From NCBI GenBank assembly GCA_033439685.1, contig JAUEDM010000002.1, forward strand, positions 558,001-622,000: a stretch of 64,000 nt of DNA, read 5' to 3'. The stretch is from Apodospora peruviana. Its lineage: Eukaryota > Ascomycota > Sordariomycetes > Sordariales > Lasiosphaeriaceae. Positions 33,785 through 46,600 of the stretch are shown piece by piece. Under the pieces are notes generated by a model that was given only the letters and a program-made list of their open reading frames with translations, did no database searches and was not told where the DNA came from. The position numbers and the translations under genes were made by a program. Numbering within the stretch: the first letter of the stretch is position 1; each line of letters starts with the position of its first letter.

Positions 33785-35657
33785 CTTCGAAAATTTCCCT
33801 TTTCTGATCGTCCACAAGTAACCGGGCTTCACTCAAACACTCGTACCCTCGCAGTGTTGAACCGATGGGCGGGCAAATAACATCAAACGGCGTGCTGAGC
33901 TGAGCTGGGCTAGAACTGGCAGCTACACAACGAAAATGGGGGACAACGGCGCTCTTTAAAAGTTCAAGGTTGAAAGGCGACTGGCACAACCCCATCCTAG
34001 GAGGTTATTTGAACATCCTTCTAGAAGGGTCCGCTATGTCCAATCGCCATCGTCCGAACTGATCCCGTAGTGGGTATGCAGTGGAGATCGACCACGAACT
34101 GGTTGGGTCCATCCTAGCGTTGTCTTGAACGGACATGTGGTGGTGGTGAGTGGTTACTGCATGTATCCGCGGGTTTCAAGGGTCGGGCTAGAAAGAGGGA
34201 ATGGGAATCCCGAATAATGCTGTGAAAATTCCGAGGTCAGCTGTCAGCGTGGTACGGCAGTTCCAAGGTTGCGTCTGGAAGGGAAGTTGGATAGACGGGA
34301 GGCATCGGTGGTGGTGGTTGCCGTCCACGGGTATCGTCTCGGCTACCTTACCAAGGGAGGAGATTTGCTCTTGAAAATGAATGCTGACTGCTCACCTCGA
34401 TGCCCCCGCCTGCCATCCGATCAGTTGATCCCTTCGCGCCTTCCAGGCCTTCCACCGCTGTGGCGCCCATTCTTTCCCCGCATTGGAGCACCCCACCTTA
34501 GCGTGGGCACAGCTTGGCCGAGCTGTCATCCCCGCATCCCGTCTCATCTTTGCCAATCGCCTCCATCTGATCACTAACCTTAGCAGTGCCGACAAGATCA
34601 CGACTCCTTTCAGATGCCTTTGAGAATCTGCAGCCATTCTGGATTTTCCAATTGCTTGCTCGCTGATAATACTTGATCTCCAGACCCTATCCTCGTTCTT
34701 ACCTCGGGGTTTCTATCCTCACGGAGAGCAGCTACCTACACAGCTCCAAGCTTCGTCCAGCAGCATGGGCATTCGTGCGGGGTGAACGAGAAAGTGAACG
34801 AGAAATCCATGACGAACCACAATTCGAAGTTGAAGCGTCATCAAGTGGTAGTACCTTATTTATTATTCGTGAAGTAAGCTTGGCGAATATTATTACTATA
34901 CTATCTTACCTGCTCTGACGCAGTTCGACCTCGGGGATAGCACCAGATCGACGTCGTTGACTGTCCGTCAGCCAACATTTCGCGTGCAATTTCCCCGATC
35001 AGCCACACTTGGTGTTCCGGCCATCGGGCTCATTAACCCGCTTTGATCCGTTTCCAGCTTCCAAACTTCCAAAATTCCCGTCTCGAAGCATTCATCCTCC
35101 AAAACTCTGCCGCTCCACTGCCGCTCCGTCCCCCCATCCTGTCTTGTTTCTCCCCGGTACCTGGAACCGACCCGAATTTCGTGTCACTACTGTACCTTAG
35201 CCAACAGGATCCACTGTTGCACACTACGGAATACGCAGACTGGCATCACGTCCACCGTCGCTATCAGCGCACATACACCGATAAACATGCTGCTGCGTTG
35301 ATCCAGCACCAATCTGTGCATTGCCGAAAACTCGGGCAAATCCCATGGGGTGGAAGGCCGCATCGGGGTCTGAAGCCCGAGGTATGAGCGTCTTTGGCTG
35401 GTAGGTTCCCGGCTGCAATCCCTCGCCCAGTTTTTTTGCTGACAATCGCGGCCAGCGAGAATTGTCGAGAACAGCATCTGAAATGTCGGTGTCTATCTTC
35501 CTCGCTGCCATTATCTATCCCAAACCCCGGGGCCCCGAAAGTCCGAGACACCCCGGGCCCTGTCTAGACCCGGCCAGGGTTATATACAGGTGCCTGTGTC
35601 TTTGTTCTTATGGAGAACAAGGCCGAACTTTTGCATGTGTTGACCCACACTCGGCAG
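33785..35657. other. Intergenic region, 1.9 kb
   Basis: It contains the transporter promoter and the presumed 5' end of the regulator gene. I searched all frames here for a C-x2-C-x6-C half of a Zn cluster and found none. Confidence 0.45.
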
Positions 35658-37900
35658 GCGACCGCGTTACCCCGATATGCGGCAGATGTCGGAATGCCCG
35701 CCGTGATTGCCGCCGGACCGGCATCAGGATCCGGGAAACAAAACGTCCGTCTGTCCGAGGTCCTCATATCTGCCCGGCCTTGCTGACCTATGGTTCTCCT
35801 TGCAGCAAAGTACAGCAAGACACAGAAGTGGGTCAAGACGCCAAGACGACGTCTGTTTTCCCTTCCCCATTTTCTGTCTTCAAAAGAGAACATTGTTGTT
35901 GACAACAAAAAGTCGTCTTCATTTCCGAGACCGACTTTGGCGATGATGGCGCGAGTCCCGATGGCGAACAGGATGGCTACGAGGTCGAATTCGAATCTTC
36001 TCCTCCCGCTTCTGAAGAGCTGGTCCGTCGACCGTCCTTACGGTCACCGAAGATCGAGCCACTGTCGCCTACCGTCACCGATCGACGGGTAGGCATCGCG
36101 CAGCGTAACTACAACAACGAGTTCGCACATTCACCTACGGCGAGTGAAGAATTGGTGCGACACCCGTCTCGGCAATCGGCAACCGTAGCTCCGCTATCAG
36201 CGTCGCCCACTGTCACTGAAGAGCTTGCTCGGCGCCCCTCGCTACAGTCAACAAATATTGCCGCCTCATCTGGATCTCGGTTGAAAAGATCGAGTCCTAC
36301 AGACAGGTTCATTCAGCATCAAATTGCTGGCCGCTGGGACAGTCCAACTTTGGAAGAGGCTGTGGCTCGATCAGAGAATGCACACCAACTTCCTATTCGT
36401 CGCGAGAGCGCCACTCACGAATGGGATTTTATTTGCCCAGACACCGGACCGCAGCTGATTCTCGACAAGCCGATATGGCCCCTTTCAAAGCAAGAGGAGG
36501 CTGAGCTTCTCAGACATTATGTTCAGAAGCTGGCTATTTGGGTGAGTGATTCTACTCCTTCTCCATAAGGACAATCTGATGTTAACCTCACCGTTTTAGC
36601 TTGATCTATGTGACCCAAAGCAATCGTTCGGGACGGTTGTCCCTCAATTGGCCGGCTCTTGTCCTATCTTGCTGAACGCCATCCTGGCTCTCGCGGGTCG
36701 GCATATGAGCCATACAAACCCTAGGTTTGACCGGGACGCATATCTCAAGTACAGTGATAGGTGTATCAAGCTTCTCATTGAAGCTAGTCATCATCGGTCG
36801 ACTGTGTTGAAGGAAGAGGTGTTTGCGGCCACCATCATCATGCGTGTTTTGGCCGAGATAGAGGGTAGGCAATGCTCTAGTTCCTGATCCCGAAATAGTG
36901 TTCTGTCACTGACAAGACTTTCGTGGCAGCCAAGGACGAGGGCAGTTTCAACGACCACCACCTACGTGGCATCCACGCTTTCGTCAGGCATCAACAATCT
37001 ACCATGAGACCAGACAGTCTTGGTGCCGCCGCATTCTGGGTCGGCCTCCGGCAGGAAATTTATAGCGCCGTCACGACCACCAAGAAAGTGGACATGACAC
37101 TAGTGCCATCACTTGTCGACCAGTCGCTCTCTCCTGCGGACGATTACACGTGGGCCAACCGGGCCGTCGTGCATTGCACCCACGTTCTTAACTTTTGCTA
37201 TGGAACGACGAAGGAAAAGGCCAAATGGGATGAACTAAGTCGCTGGAACCAAAATTGGCTGCGGTCGTTACCCCCATCGTACACCCCGGTGTTTAGACAG
37301 AGTGGTAACGATCCGTTCCCAGCGATATGGTATAATCGGAGCTGTCACGGTATGCATGCAAGCCCTCAGTTATCCTTGTGTCTGCTCGGGCTGACCTTTA
37401 CTTATTATGGCAGTGATTGGCAAGCAGCATCACCTCCTTGCCCAGCTCTTTCTTGCCGAGAATGGCCCGCAACGCCCAAATAGTGTACAAGACCGAATGA
37501 ACTTGAGAGTGAGGATCATCCCATTTCTGCCAATTTGTGGTCACTTTTACTGACCAGTTGCGACAGGAACAACAACAGCTGCTGGTACGAGAGATCTGCG
37601 GCATTGGATTGGGCAACACGTGGACACCGCCGGGCATGTTCACAGCCTGCATGGCTATTGAAGCATGTTAGTCGACCTTCTCACCCACCAAGTAGCCTGG
37701 CGAGCCATCCAAAGAAAGCTAACGCGCAGTGCACAGTTGGTGATGTTTTCAGTGATCACCGCGATCGAGAGGCAATGCTGGATATTCTTAAAAGAACGGA
37801 GAGAGAACACGCGCGGCCTACCGAGACTGTGCAGAATTCGTTGAAACAAGTTTGGCGCTGGACGTCGTCCCTGGAGAGAGAGATGCTCCCAGCTCGGTGA
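35658..37900 (+). CDS. Fungal_trans_2 (PF11951-type) transcription regulator, 5' end missing
   Basis: I can follow eight exons: 35658-35759, 35806-35850, 35913-36541, 36600-36864, 36930-37349, 37414-37508, 37558-37666 and 37737-37900. All seven joins keep frame, with introns of 46-70 nt. The first gives CDRVTPICGRCRNARRDC, the second half of a Zn2Cys6 cluster; the leading Cys is restored only if the previous exon ends in T. Then come TQKWVKTPRRLVFISE, a Ser/Pro linker with three SEELVRRPS-like repeats, and the regulatory domain: LLRHYVQKLAIWLDLCD, CPILLNAILALAGRHM, and MAIEAFGDVFSDHRDREAM. It would bind DNA and respond to an unknown signal. The start exon is not found, so treat it as partial at the 5' end. 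Confidence 0.75.
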
Positions 37901-40419
37901 TGCGGCCGGACATCTCGTCGGGGGGCTCTGTCGCAGGAGAACCGAGCCATGAATGTCGCTTCTAGGCAATCTGAGTGGCATTGACTGCACTTAGACCTTG
38001 GAAATGGCCCCAAGGGCGTCGTGTTGCCGTTGAGCAACCCCTGAGGCCAACTTCCGAGGACGTGTGAAGGCACAACTGAAGGCCACACCGACACTACCAT
38101 TATTGGCTGTGGCACTGCGTTACATGCCTGCTGGCAAGTGACGACCGGATCATGCCGGAATGTCCCAGGTGTGGAAATGGGTCGGGGTCCTGCGAAAACA
38201 CAGGACCTGGATATCTACGCCTACAAGGGTGAGCCTCCGTCACCTTCGGGATCTAGACAGGGATATGACTTGGACAGGCCTACAAGGCACTTGAGGTCCA
38301 GTCGGTCGAGTTGAGTCTCCCTTCGCCGGCCCAATCGAAGCCGGCGGTGAAGGGAGCAGGGTGGGTGAGTGTGTTGTCGTCAGGGGGTAAAACTATTAAG
38401 GAAGAGAGAAACAGGCATATTGGATGAGCCATTTCTCTGGCGGTGAACGAAGTCGGTATGGGTTTTGGATACTTCCTGCTGGAATGGCATGAGCAGGGAC
38501 ACACAAGATTGTGATGGAGGCTGTAAGGTCCCACCGTGGCAGCAACGGCGGTCAGCAACCTGAGACTTAACTGCGCGTATGGCGGGAATCTCGATAATCG
38601 TCAGGAAACGTCCCGGTTGGGGAAGGACAAGATCGATCTCTTTACCAACTGAATGTATCTCACGACCAATCTGTTGGTTTACCGGAATGGCGCTTTGCGG
38701 GTCTGTCTTTGCACATGCCGTTCATCCTTTTTTGGTCGTTTTTGCACCACGCGTGACCTCGGGAGCTGCCACGGACGTCACTGGGCCCCTAACTCGACAG
38801 TCGCTCTGCGCCAGGGCATGGCAGTAGCCAATCTGCTGGGTCCACGCGGTCCGTGGGCAGATGCAGTTGACTGTTGAGATCCCTGGTGCAGGTCGCATGG
38901 CAGGCTGAGGAGAACCGAGGGGTTGGGGAGATGGTACGGATGGGTTCGTTACCGAGATGCATGTTGCTGCAGGTGAAATCTGTTTGAACCTGGTTCTCGG
39001 GGGAGTGGGGGGGGGGGGGGGGTTTGGAAAGTCGGAAGAAACTCCTTTTCGGAAACTTTTGCTGTGTTCAAGGCAAAAAGGATTGTTATGTTTGGTTGGT
39101 GGTTCGGGATGAAAAGTGGGGTTCGCGATGGATTTCCTGTTCCTGAAAAAAGGGGTAATAAGTGAACATATCGATCACTTTTCCGACAGCTCGGTATCAG
39201 CCTCTCCGTTTTCTTCGATGGGGGCTTGTCTCGGTTCCCACACAAAATGTGGTTCGTAAGATTTACGGATATACCCCTTGCAAATCTTGATCCGACAATC
39301 TGACAAAGATCTCTCATCTCTGGTTAACCGAGGGGAAAATGAAATGGGATCTGAGAAGAGGGTCATTAGATCTAGATGTGGTGATGGCGGGCATTTGGTT
39401 TTGATCACGGGATATGCGGGATACATACAGGCCAAGTATCTATCTAGGTACGTACCAACTGCAAAAGGAAAATCACTCCATATAGGAACGATAAGCACTT
39501 GAAATGCAAGTGCGAATATCGAGCGAATCTCTGTCTGCCATTCTTCAACTTCTGGTGTTTGACAAGGAAGAAAACTGCACCCCACTTACTCACTGGCACC
39601 CACCACTTCGCCCCTCCCCACAACCTTCAAAGGACAACAATTGCGAACCGGGTGACATTTTTTTCTTGTCGGCCAACGCGCCTAATTAGATCATGGAGAA
39701 TTACCTTTTAGTTACATCCCACACCGGTGAGCGAAAACTCGCGTGTAGTATTTCCACTTCCAGTCCGAGGGTGGTGTCAGTGGCGGTTGGTCTGCTGTCA
39801 TTTACATGATGTAATTAGACCAACAGGAGCGGTGAACGTAGTTATCGTCTTCTTTCTTGGCCGTCATGTATGTTGCTCTGGTCTGATAATGATATTTCGA
39901 GTGACGTGGGTGTGGGACGAGTGAGTTGTCACGGACCGACGTGTTCTGGAATTATCAGAAGCCTTGCAGAAAAAGGAAAAGAAAATCTTGATATCAGGAG
40001 TGCGGTTACACGCGTCAGACCACCACTCATCCGTCGTGAGATCAACTATCTTGATGACTTCTTCAAAGATTTTGTTGCCGCTTTTGGAAACAGATCGGGA
40101 AGGAAGGCGGGTGCAACCCAAATCCCCGTGGGGAATGGCATCCACCCAGAGGCAACTAACTCAAGCAAGGAGCGACTTTCCCTTTTCGGCTCACGGGTGG
40201 CACTTACCTGTCTGTTTGTCTATTTGTAGAAGGAGCAGTGAGCACACCTCGAGGTCCGTTCATTCCTCCTCTGGCCCGTGACTGGGTCACTTGATGTCCC
40301 CAAAATCCCCCAGGAATCAAGTACCTTACTCTTTGTGTGTGATCTCATCCATATATGAGTCAAGGACTCAGTCCCATGAATCCATCTCGTGGCTAAATCT
40401 TGATTTCTTTCTTTTGTTT
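37901..40419. other. Intergenic region, 2.5 kb
   Basis: No supported gene. It contains a 16-bp G run at 39007-39022 and a TATCTAGGTACGTACC motif at 39441-39456. The last few hundred bp form the inositol oxygenase promoter. Confidence 0.45.
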
Positions 40420-40426
40420 TATATAA
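40420..40426 (+). promoter_or_regulatory. TATA box for myo-inositol oxygenase
   Basis: TATATAA, 87 nt upstream of the ATG at 40513, a usual distance in filamentous fungi. Confidence 0.55.
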
Positions 40427-40512
40427 CAACATCTACTGCCATCTACTTCTGTACACACCTACATATAACTTCCTCCCCTCCCTAGCCACTTGCCATCACA
40501 GACTGACACACA

Positions 40513-41535
40513 ATGGCTCCATCCGCCACGTACGACGACGACCCCGTCTCCTTGATAGGCGCAGGCGCAGCCCTGGAAGCCATCTCGGACGCCATCGACA
40601 ACGTGAACGTCATCAAAGGCAAGGCTGCCTCTTCAACAACCAAGTCCAATTTGAAGTTCGACGCAGAATCCCAATTCGACACCACAAAAGACAAGACCGC
40701 CTTCCGACTATACGAAGACGCCTGCGATAGAGTCAAAAGCTTCTACGCCGAGCAGCACGCCAAGCAGACGGTCGCTTACAACCTGGCCGCGCGGCAACGC
40801 TTCCATTCCTCTGCCCGACAGAGACCAGAGTTAACAGTCTGGGAGGCGATGGAAAAGCTGAATACTTTGGTGGATGAGAGCGACCCGGACACGCAGCTGG
40901 GGCAGATCCAGCACCTCCTGCAGAGCGCGGAAGCGATCCGGCGCGACGGCAAGCCGAGGTGGATGCAGTTGACTGGTCTGATTCACGACCTTGGGAAGCT
41001 CATGCTTTTTTTTGATGGGGCTCAAGGTCAGTGGGATGTTGTTGGTGACACATTTCCGGTGGGGTGTAAGTTTGACGAGAGGTGTATTTACCCTGATACT
41101 TTTCGGGAAAATCCGGATTATGGACATGAGGTTTATGGGACGGAGATGGGCGTCTATGGAGAGAAATGTGGGATGGAGAATTTGATCATGAGCTGGGGGC
41201 ATGACGAGTATTTGTATCTCGTTGTCAAGGACCAGAGTACGTTGCCACGGGAAGCGTTGGCCATGATTCGGTTTCATAGCTTTTATCCGTGGCATAAGGA
41301 GGGTGCTTACAGCAGGTTTATGGGCGAAGGGGATGAGATTTTGCTGAACGCTGTCCGGGCGTTCAATCCGTATGATTTGTACAGCAAGAGTGATGGGGTT
41401 CTGGATGTGGAGGAGCTCAAGGTCAGTTTTCTTCTCTGATGGTTTCTGTGTTGAAATATGCTAACGTGTAAGGGACAGCCATATTACCTGGAGCTCATTG
41501 ATGAGTTCTTCCCGGGAAAGAAGATCAGGTGGTGA
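40513..41535 (+). CDS. Myo-inositol oxygenase
   Basis: Exons 40513-41421 and 41479-41535 with a 57-nt phase-0 intron; 321 aa. It oxidises myo-inositol to D-glucuronate using a di-iron centre, the first step of inositol breakdown. The iron ligands are visible: His134 in IQHLLQSAEAIR, His158 and Asp159 in GLIHDLGK, His230 in SWGHDEYLY, His255 in RFHSFYPWH and Asp288 in FNPYDLYSKSD. Spacing agrees with the mouse enzyme within one residue. The end PYYLELIDEFFPGKKIRW, encoded by the short last exon, is the standard C-terminus. The first 50 residues are a fungal extension. Neither neighbouring sugar transporter is of clear inositol type, so no inositol cluster is claimed. Confidence 0.96.
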
Positions 41536-42259
41536 TGTTTGGACGGGAGAGGCGATTTGTGCAGATTGTGTGTATTCATTTACCACCAGGTATGTGTGGT
41601 TTGGGGGCAAAGATGGGGAGAGATATATACCCAGATATTTCTACGTTCAAGGAGTGGACCGAAACCAGTTCGTAGTTGAGAATCAATTATTGAGAATGTC
41701 AAGTCGATCTGGAACTAGCACTCGGGTCAGGGTGATTACCGAAGTTTGATTATGAGGAGCTTCTCTTCAAAGACCGTGCAAAAGCTTTCCACGCTGTGGT
41801 GATACAATAGGTGTTCATGTTATTCTTTGATAGAAAATCCGTGATACGTACTACCTGCAAGAGCCAGTTCATGATAAATAAGAATTTGAATTTGAGCGGG
41901 GCAGGCAGACACTATGGGCCGGCTTCAAGGTGATCCTGCTCGTTCAAATGAAGTGCAAGAGCCATACCCTGCGATGGGCCCACCTACCTAACAAACCTAA
42001 GGTAGGCTTCACCTGAATCCAGGGAGGTATTGGAAGGTACTGTCAAGACGTCCGCCAGTCAGTGGATCGGCCCGCAGGGCGTGGCTCTTGCTTAAGTCTG
42101 TGTACATGGGAAGGGACTCCGGGAGGATGAGCAACTCGGCTTTCTTTCAACGTCCTTTCAACAACGCGTCCCGACTGTCTGTAATCTGTATCAAAGTCTT
42201 CAGGCATTTCTAAGACCAACGCAGCAATTCATTATTGAACGAAATTATTATCCGATACG
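41536..42259. other. Intergenic region before ankyrin remnant
   Basis: 720 bp with the 3' region of inositol oxygenase and a motif CACCTACCTAACAAACCTAAGG at about 41981. No gene. Confidence 0.45.
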
Positions 42260-43664
42260 AGTCAAGCAGGTGTTAATCTTATTGAAGGAAGGCTGCTTGC
42301 GCCAGCTGACCGCTTTTTTGAGGGACGACATCCTCGCGGCGACACTCCCGCGGTCCGACGAGATAGCTCGCGGCACGGGGCTAACAAAGCTGAAAGAGAA
42401 CCTCTTAGCCAAACTTCCCTTTCTCGAATACGCCACCCTAAACGTCCTCAAGCACGCCAACGACTCCCAGCGTGACGGTGTCGACCAGCTCGAGTTCCTC
42501 GACAAATTTCCTTATCAGCGCTGGGTGCGCCTCCGCAACCTCCTGATCTGGAAGTTTTCCACCCTGCTGTACAAGGAGGACGTCACGCCGCTTTATATTC
42601 TTGCGGCACACAAAACGTGGACCATCTGATCCGTGTCCACCCCAGCCGGCCGCCCTGTTTTGAGATTCAGAACGGCCGCTACGGCACGCCCATGTTTGCC
42701 GCTCTTGCGACTGGCAGCAGCGACGCGGCGCGCGCCTTTTCGGAGGTCCTGCAGGCACGGATTCCGCGCCAGCCGTTAGATCAACACCTCCGTGACCTGT
42801 TTACCCAGTTTCCCCGAAACATACGGCTGAACCGCGAGTTTGTCTTCCCGAGAAACCGACCAAAGGCCAAGGGCTAGGGGGACTGCGATCTTGTTTCTGT
42901 CGTGAAGCGGCAGGACGACGAGGCGCTCATGGTTTTGGTCGTGCTCTCGGACCCGGCCAACCATACAGGCGGCGACTGGAATGAGCTTTCGGTGTACTTC
43001 ATCCGGCGGGGTCTGCGAACACCGCTACGCTCGTTGATTGAGTCGAGGATCATCGATCTCGAGTTGACGGACGGGCGGTTGTCGTTGCTGGGGTGGGCTG
43101 CCGGTTACGGTCACGAGGATATTGTGGGACCGTTACTTGAAGCTGGCGGCGCCAAGGTGGTGGACACGTCGCGCGACGGCGACGGACGGACGGCCCTTGC
43201 GCGGGCTGCTTACAGTGGGAATCAGGCTGTCGTGCGGTTGCTGGTCGAGGACGCCGGGGCGGCAATCGATACGCGGGACAAGTAGGGCTGGACGCCGCTC
43301 ATACACGCCACACGTCGGAACAACGAGGCGACGGTGCAGTATCTGCTTGATAAAGGTGCGCGGGTCAATGCGAAAGATAATAAAGGCAAGACGGCGCTCA
43401 TGTGGGCAGCATCGGACGGACACGCGGCGGCGGCGGCGGACTGTTTGCTAAAACATGGGGCGGATATAAGGCCCAGGACGAGGATGGGAGGACGGCGCTT
43501 ATCTTGGCGGTGTTGAGCGGACACGAGGTGGCGGTGGACTGTTTGCTTAAGTTTGATGTGGATAACGTTATCATGGTCAGGGACAAGGATCGGAAGACGG
43601 CGCTTCATCAAGCTTCTAAGAGGAAACACGTGGAGGTTACGCTATTGCTGATGGCCAAGTGAAA
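42260..43664 (+). pseudogene. NACHT/ankyrin (STAND-type) C-terminal remnant
   Basis: The 5' part (42270-42629) encodes the linker commonly placed between the NACHT module and ankyrin repeats: LPFLEYATLNVLKHAND, then LEFLDKFPYQRWVRL, then YILAAH. A frame change near 42620 leads to GTPMFAALATGSSDAA. TAG at 42875-42877 and another at 43283-43285 (TRDK-stop-GWTPLIHATRRN) interrupt one continuous frame holding ankyrin units LSLLGWAAGYGHEDIVGPLL, GRTALARAAYSGNQAVVRLL and KTALMWAASDGHAAAA. A final shift near 43470 gives GRTALILAVLSGHEVAV and ends at 43662. No P-loop or effector domain is visible upstream, so only the sensor end is left. Confidence 0.78.
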
Positions 43665-46600
43665 TTCGTTGAAGATGCAGGCGCCAGCATGACCAGCACC
43701 GGCGGCGGCGTCAGTTGCAGTTGAGGGAGGAGAAACGGGGTCAGTTGTAGGGACTATTGCTAGTAGCAATGGTTGTAGTGCCGCAGAATCAAATGACGGC
43801 TCGAGCGAGGAGTAGCGAAGGCTTGAATCCAAAGGGACGGGCTAGAGGTTTAAGATATTTGTACTTGTGTAATAATTCTTTTACTGTATCATTAACTAAG
43901 CGTATCATGAATCACATTCTTTTGATTATCATGCTGGTGCAGGCCTTTTGCATACTTTTACTGTTACTTCAAAGGTCCTGAAAGCTTGACGTTTGACTTA
44001 ATGTGGTGGTGAGAGGTCCTTTGATGTCCTGTATTGTAATTCTTGGATGTGTTGACGGAGACACAGAGTAATCCAGCTAATGCTCTGAGGTCTATCTCTC
44101 TATATCCACACCTTGTGCACAACGCATGCAATATCCTGCATTTGATATCATCCATCTATACACACGGTGTAGGCTGCGGCCAGGCGACGATACCAGATAG
44201 CTTCACAGGTCCTGAAAGCTTGTCGTACGGCTTAATGTGGTTGTTGAGAGGTCCTTCCTTCAGTTTGTATTGAAATGATATCCTGTTTGGCGGTCTTGGA
44301 TGTGGTTCACAGAGACGCGTTGAAAGGGGATCGAGCCAAGGCTTTGGTTTCAACCTATCTACCTACCTATGTGTCTCTCTATATCCACACGGTGTGCAAA
44401 AGTAGGTACCTATGCAGCGGCTCTCTCCATAGGTGTCCTGCATTTCAAGTCCAAACGTGCACGCGGTGCAGGCTGCGGGCGAGGATACTCCAGATAATGA
44501 CCTTTTTCTTTGACTCTGTTAGCCTACGTAGGTGCCTGAGTACATGTAGTTTTATCCCTCTCAACGAGACAGTTGGTACCTACCCTATGTAGGTGATGAG
44601 TCTAGTAGTTCAGGCTCTGTTGCGAACAAAATATCCAAACATCTTTTCTTGATGAGAGCCAAGAAGAATTTAACAAGACTTTTGATTGTGTGCCATGCAG
44701 CTGGATTTCCCCCCCCCTGTTTACAGTTTTGCACAGAGAATGACCAAGACGGGTAAAGATGTGCTTAATTATACGAATCAAAGTCATATCCCGTGTTAAA
44801 GCTGGGGGGAGCGAGGTCGCTTGGCTCCAGTCTCCGGGATAATGCGATATCTATATATTACGGAGTTGTACTGTTTCCCGTAACCGAGCTCCCTGTCCAG
44901 GCTGTAGATTCGTCTCGGTGTCCACACTGGCTCCCAGGGCCATGTCTCTGGCACCTGACGCGGCTCATCAGGCTGGATTCCGCGGATTGAAACTGGTTGG
45001 AAGAATTAGTAATGCACCCGTTATTACATGTAGGCAGTTTATTGAAGTGAATTAAAGACCGGCTTGGCTGGCAGCAGCAGTTGCTTCCCCAACTCCAACG
45101 AACGAAGGATGAAGTGAGGAACTTCTCCAACTTTCGCAACTCTCAGTATTCTCTTGATGTTGTGATAGCTTTGGTTGTGATAAACCCTGGCATTCCCAAG
45201 AATATGAGGTGTCAGTCGGAATCCTTTGCCGTGTGTACCTGGCTTGGAGCCTAGTTTATTAGCACGCACTGCTTCCTTCGCAGAGAAAACATGTGACAAG
45301 ACAGTACTGCTCTGGTTAGCGCGGCTCCTTCCCAACGGCCAGCCAGTCCCAACTGAATATCATCCAAGAGATCCCCGCTGCACGCCAATACGGGAAAATA
45401 TGAAGTAACGGGCTTGGCCAGCGCCACCACCCGGAGAGGAGATGCAACGCACATTTCTCTCTCTGAACTTGGCATCCCGGCTAGCTACAACGTAGTTAGG
45501 TACCGTATTGTATGGAGTAATGTGCGTCTCGTCTCGAAATGCTCCTCCTCCTGCTGTTGTGTGGAGATTATCAATGGTTCATTCAGGTACCCACCTACCT
45601 GCATCTGGATATGATATCTAGGTAGCTCCCAGGCAATCATCACGTCTAGATCCCAGGAGACCTGCCAGTGCTGCCTCCTAGCGGGATGATACGCCCAGCT
45701 AAAGTAGTCAATACCCCACGGGGTATCGTGGATTCTTCTCCACGACGGCGCCCCCGAAGGGTTTCGGTGGCGATGTGTCAGTCTAGTGCCGAAGACTAGT
45801 TTGTCCCCTCGGTGCACTCAATGTTTGACAGCTCGCCGAGGCGCCACTGGCGCCCCAAGTCTGTACCATCGCGTCGGCACTGCAACCGCGCTGACCGACG
45901 ACTTGCCGATAGACGTGCCACAGTCTAGGTTGCGCGTCTAAGAGCAACAGTCCATCGCTAGTAGGTAGCTGCATCGAGAAGTAGTATACCGCTCGTTGAA
46001 ATCCACTATTTTTTACTCTCGGATGGTTTGTAGAACCGTCCGCGCAACAAATTCAATATAGGAACGCGAACGGTACGGAGTTACCTTGCCACGTTTGTGT
46101 GTTCAACTGTGCCGCACTTCCTTGCTGCAGAAAGTTGTAAGACAGGTGGTGCGGTGGACATCTCGCATTCTCATCAGAGTCAGAAGCTTAAAAAGGGATC
46201 AGGGCCCGTTAGGCCGTCTTGGCTCACCCAGAAGGCCCGATGGGGTGGTGTGACCGATAAGCCACCCGTCCTGTCAGCTTTTGTAAGACTGACTGTCCGG
46301 GGCAGTGAGTGGAGGAGGCAAGAATAAGGACTGATAGACAAGTGCAAATAAAAAGCCACCTACGTCCGCACCCCTGTTAGCGCAGCTTTGGTCAGTTGGT
46401 CCAGGGTTCTCCAGATTAACGGACATTTTGTTGGTTCGGGTCAACGCCTGCCCACGATTTTTTGCGTCGCAGGCTTGTTACGCGGGGAAAAACTTGTGCT
46501 CATAGTTCTAGAAAATCCACTACAAGTCGGCTCCCGGAGATCCTTCGCAGATTCCTTCGCCTCTTGGTTTAGGTGCCTGTGGGAAGCTAGACCTATTGAG

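Noticed and set aside
46377..46460. tRNA-like sequence (TAGCGCAGCTTTGGTC ... GGTTCGGGTCA)
   Set aside because: It resembles A and B boxes of a Pol III promoter, but no cloverleaf with a paired acceptor stem can be drawn.
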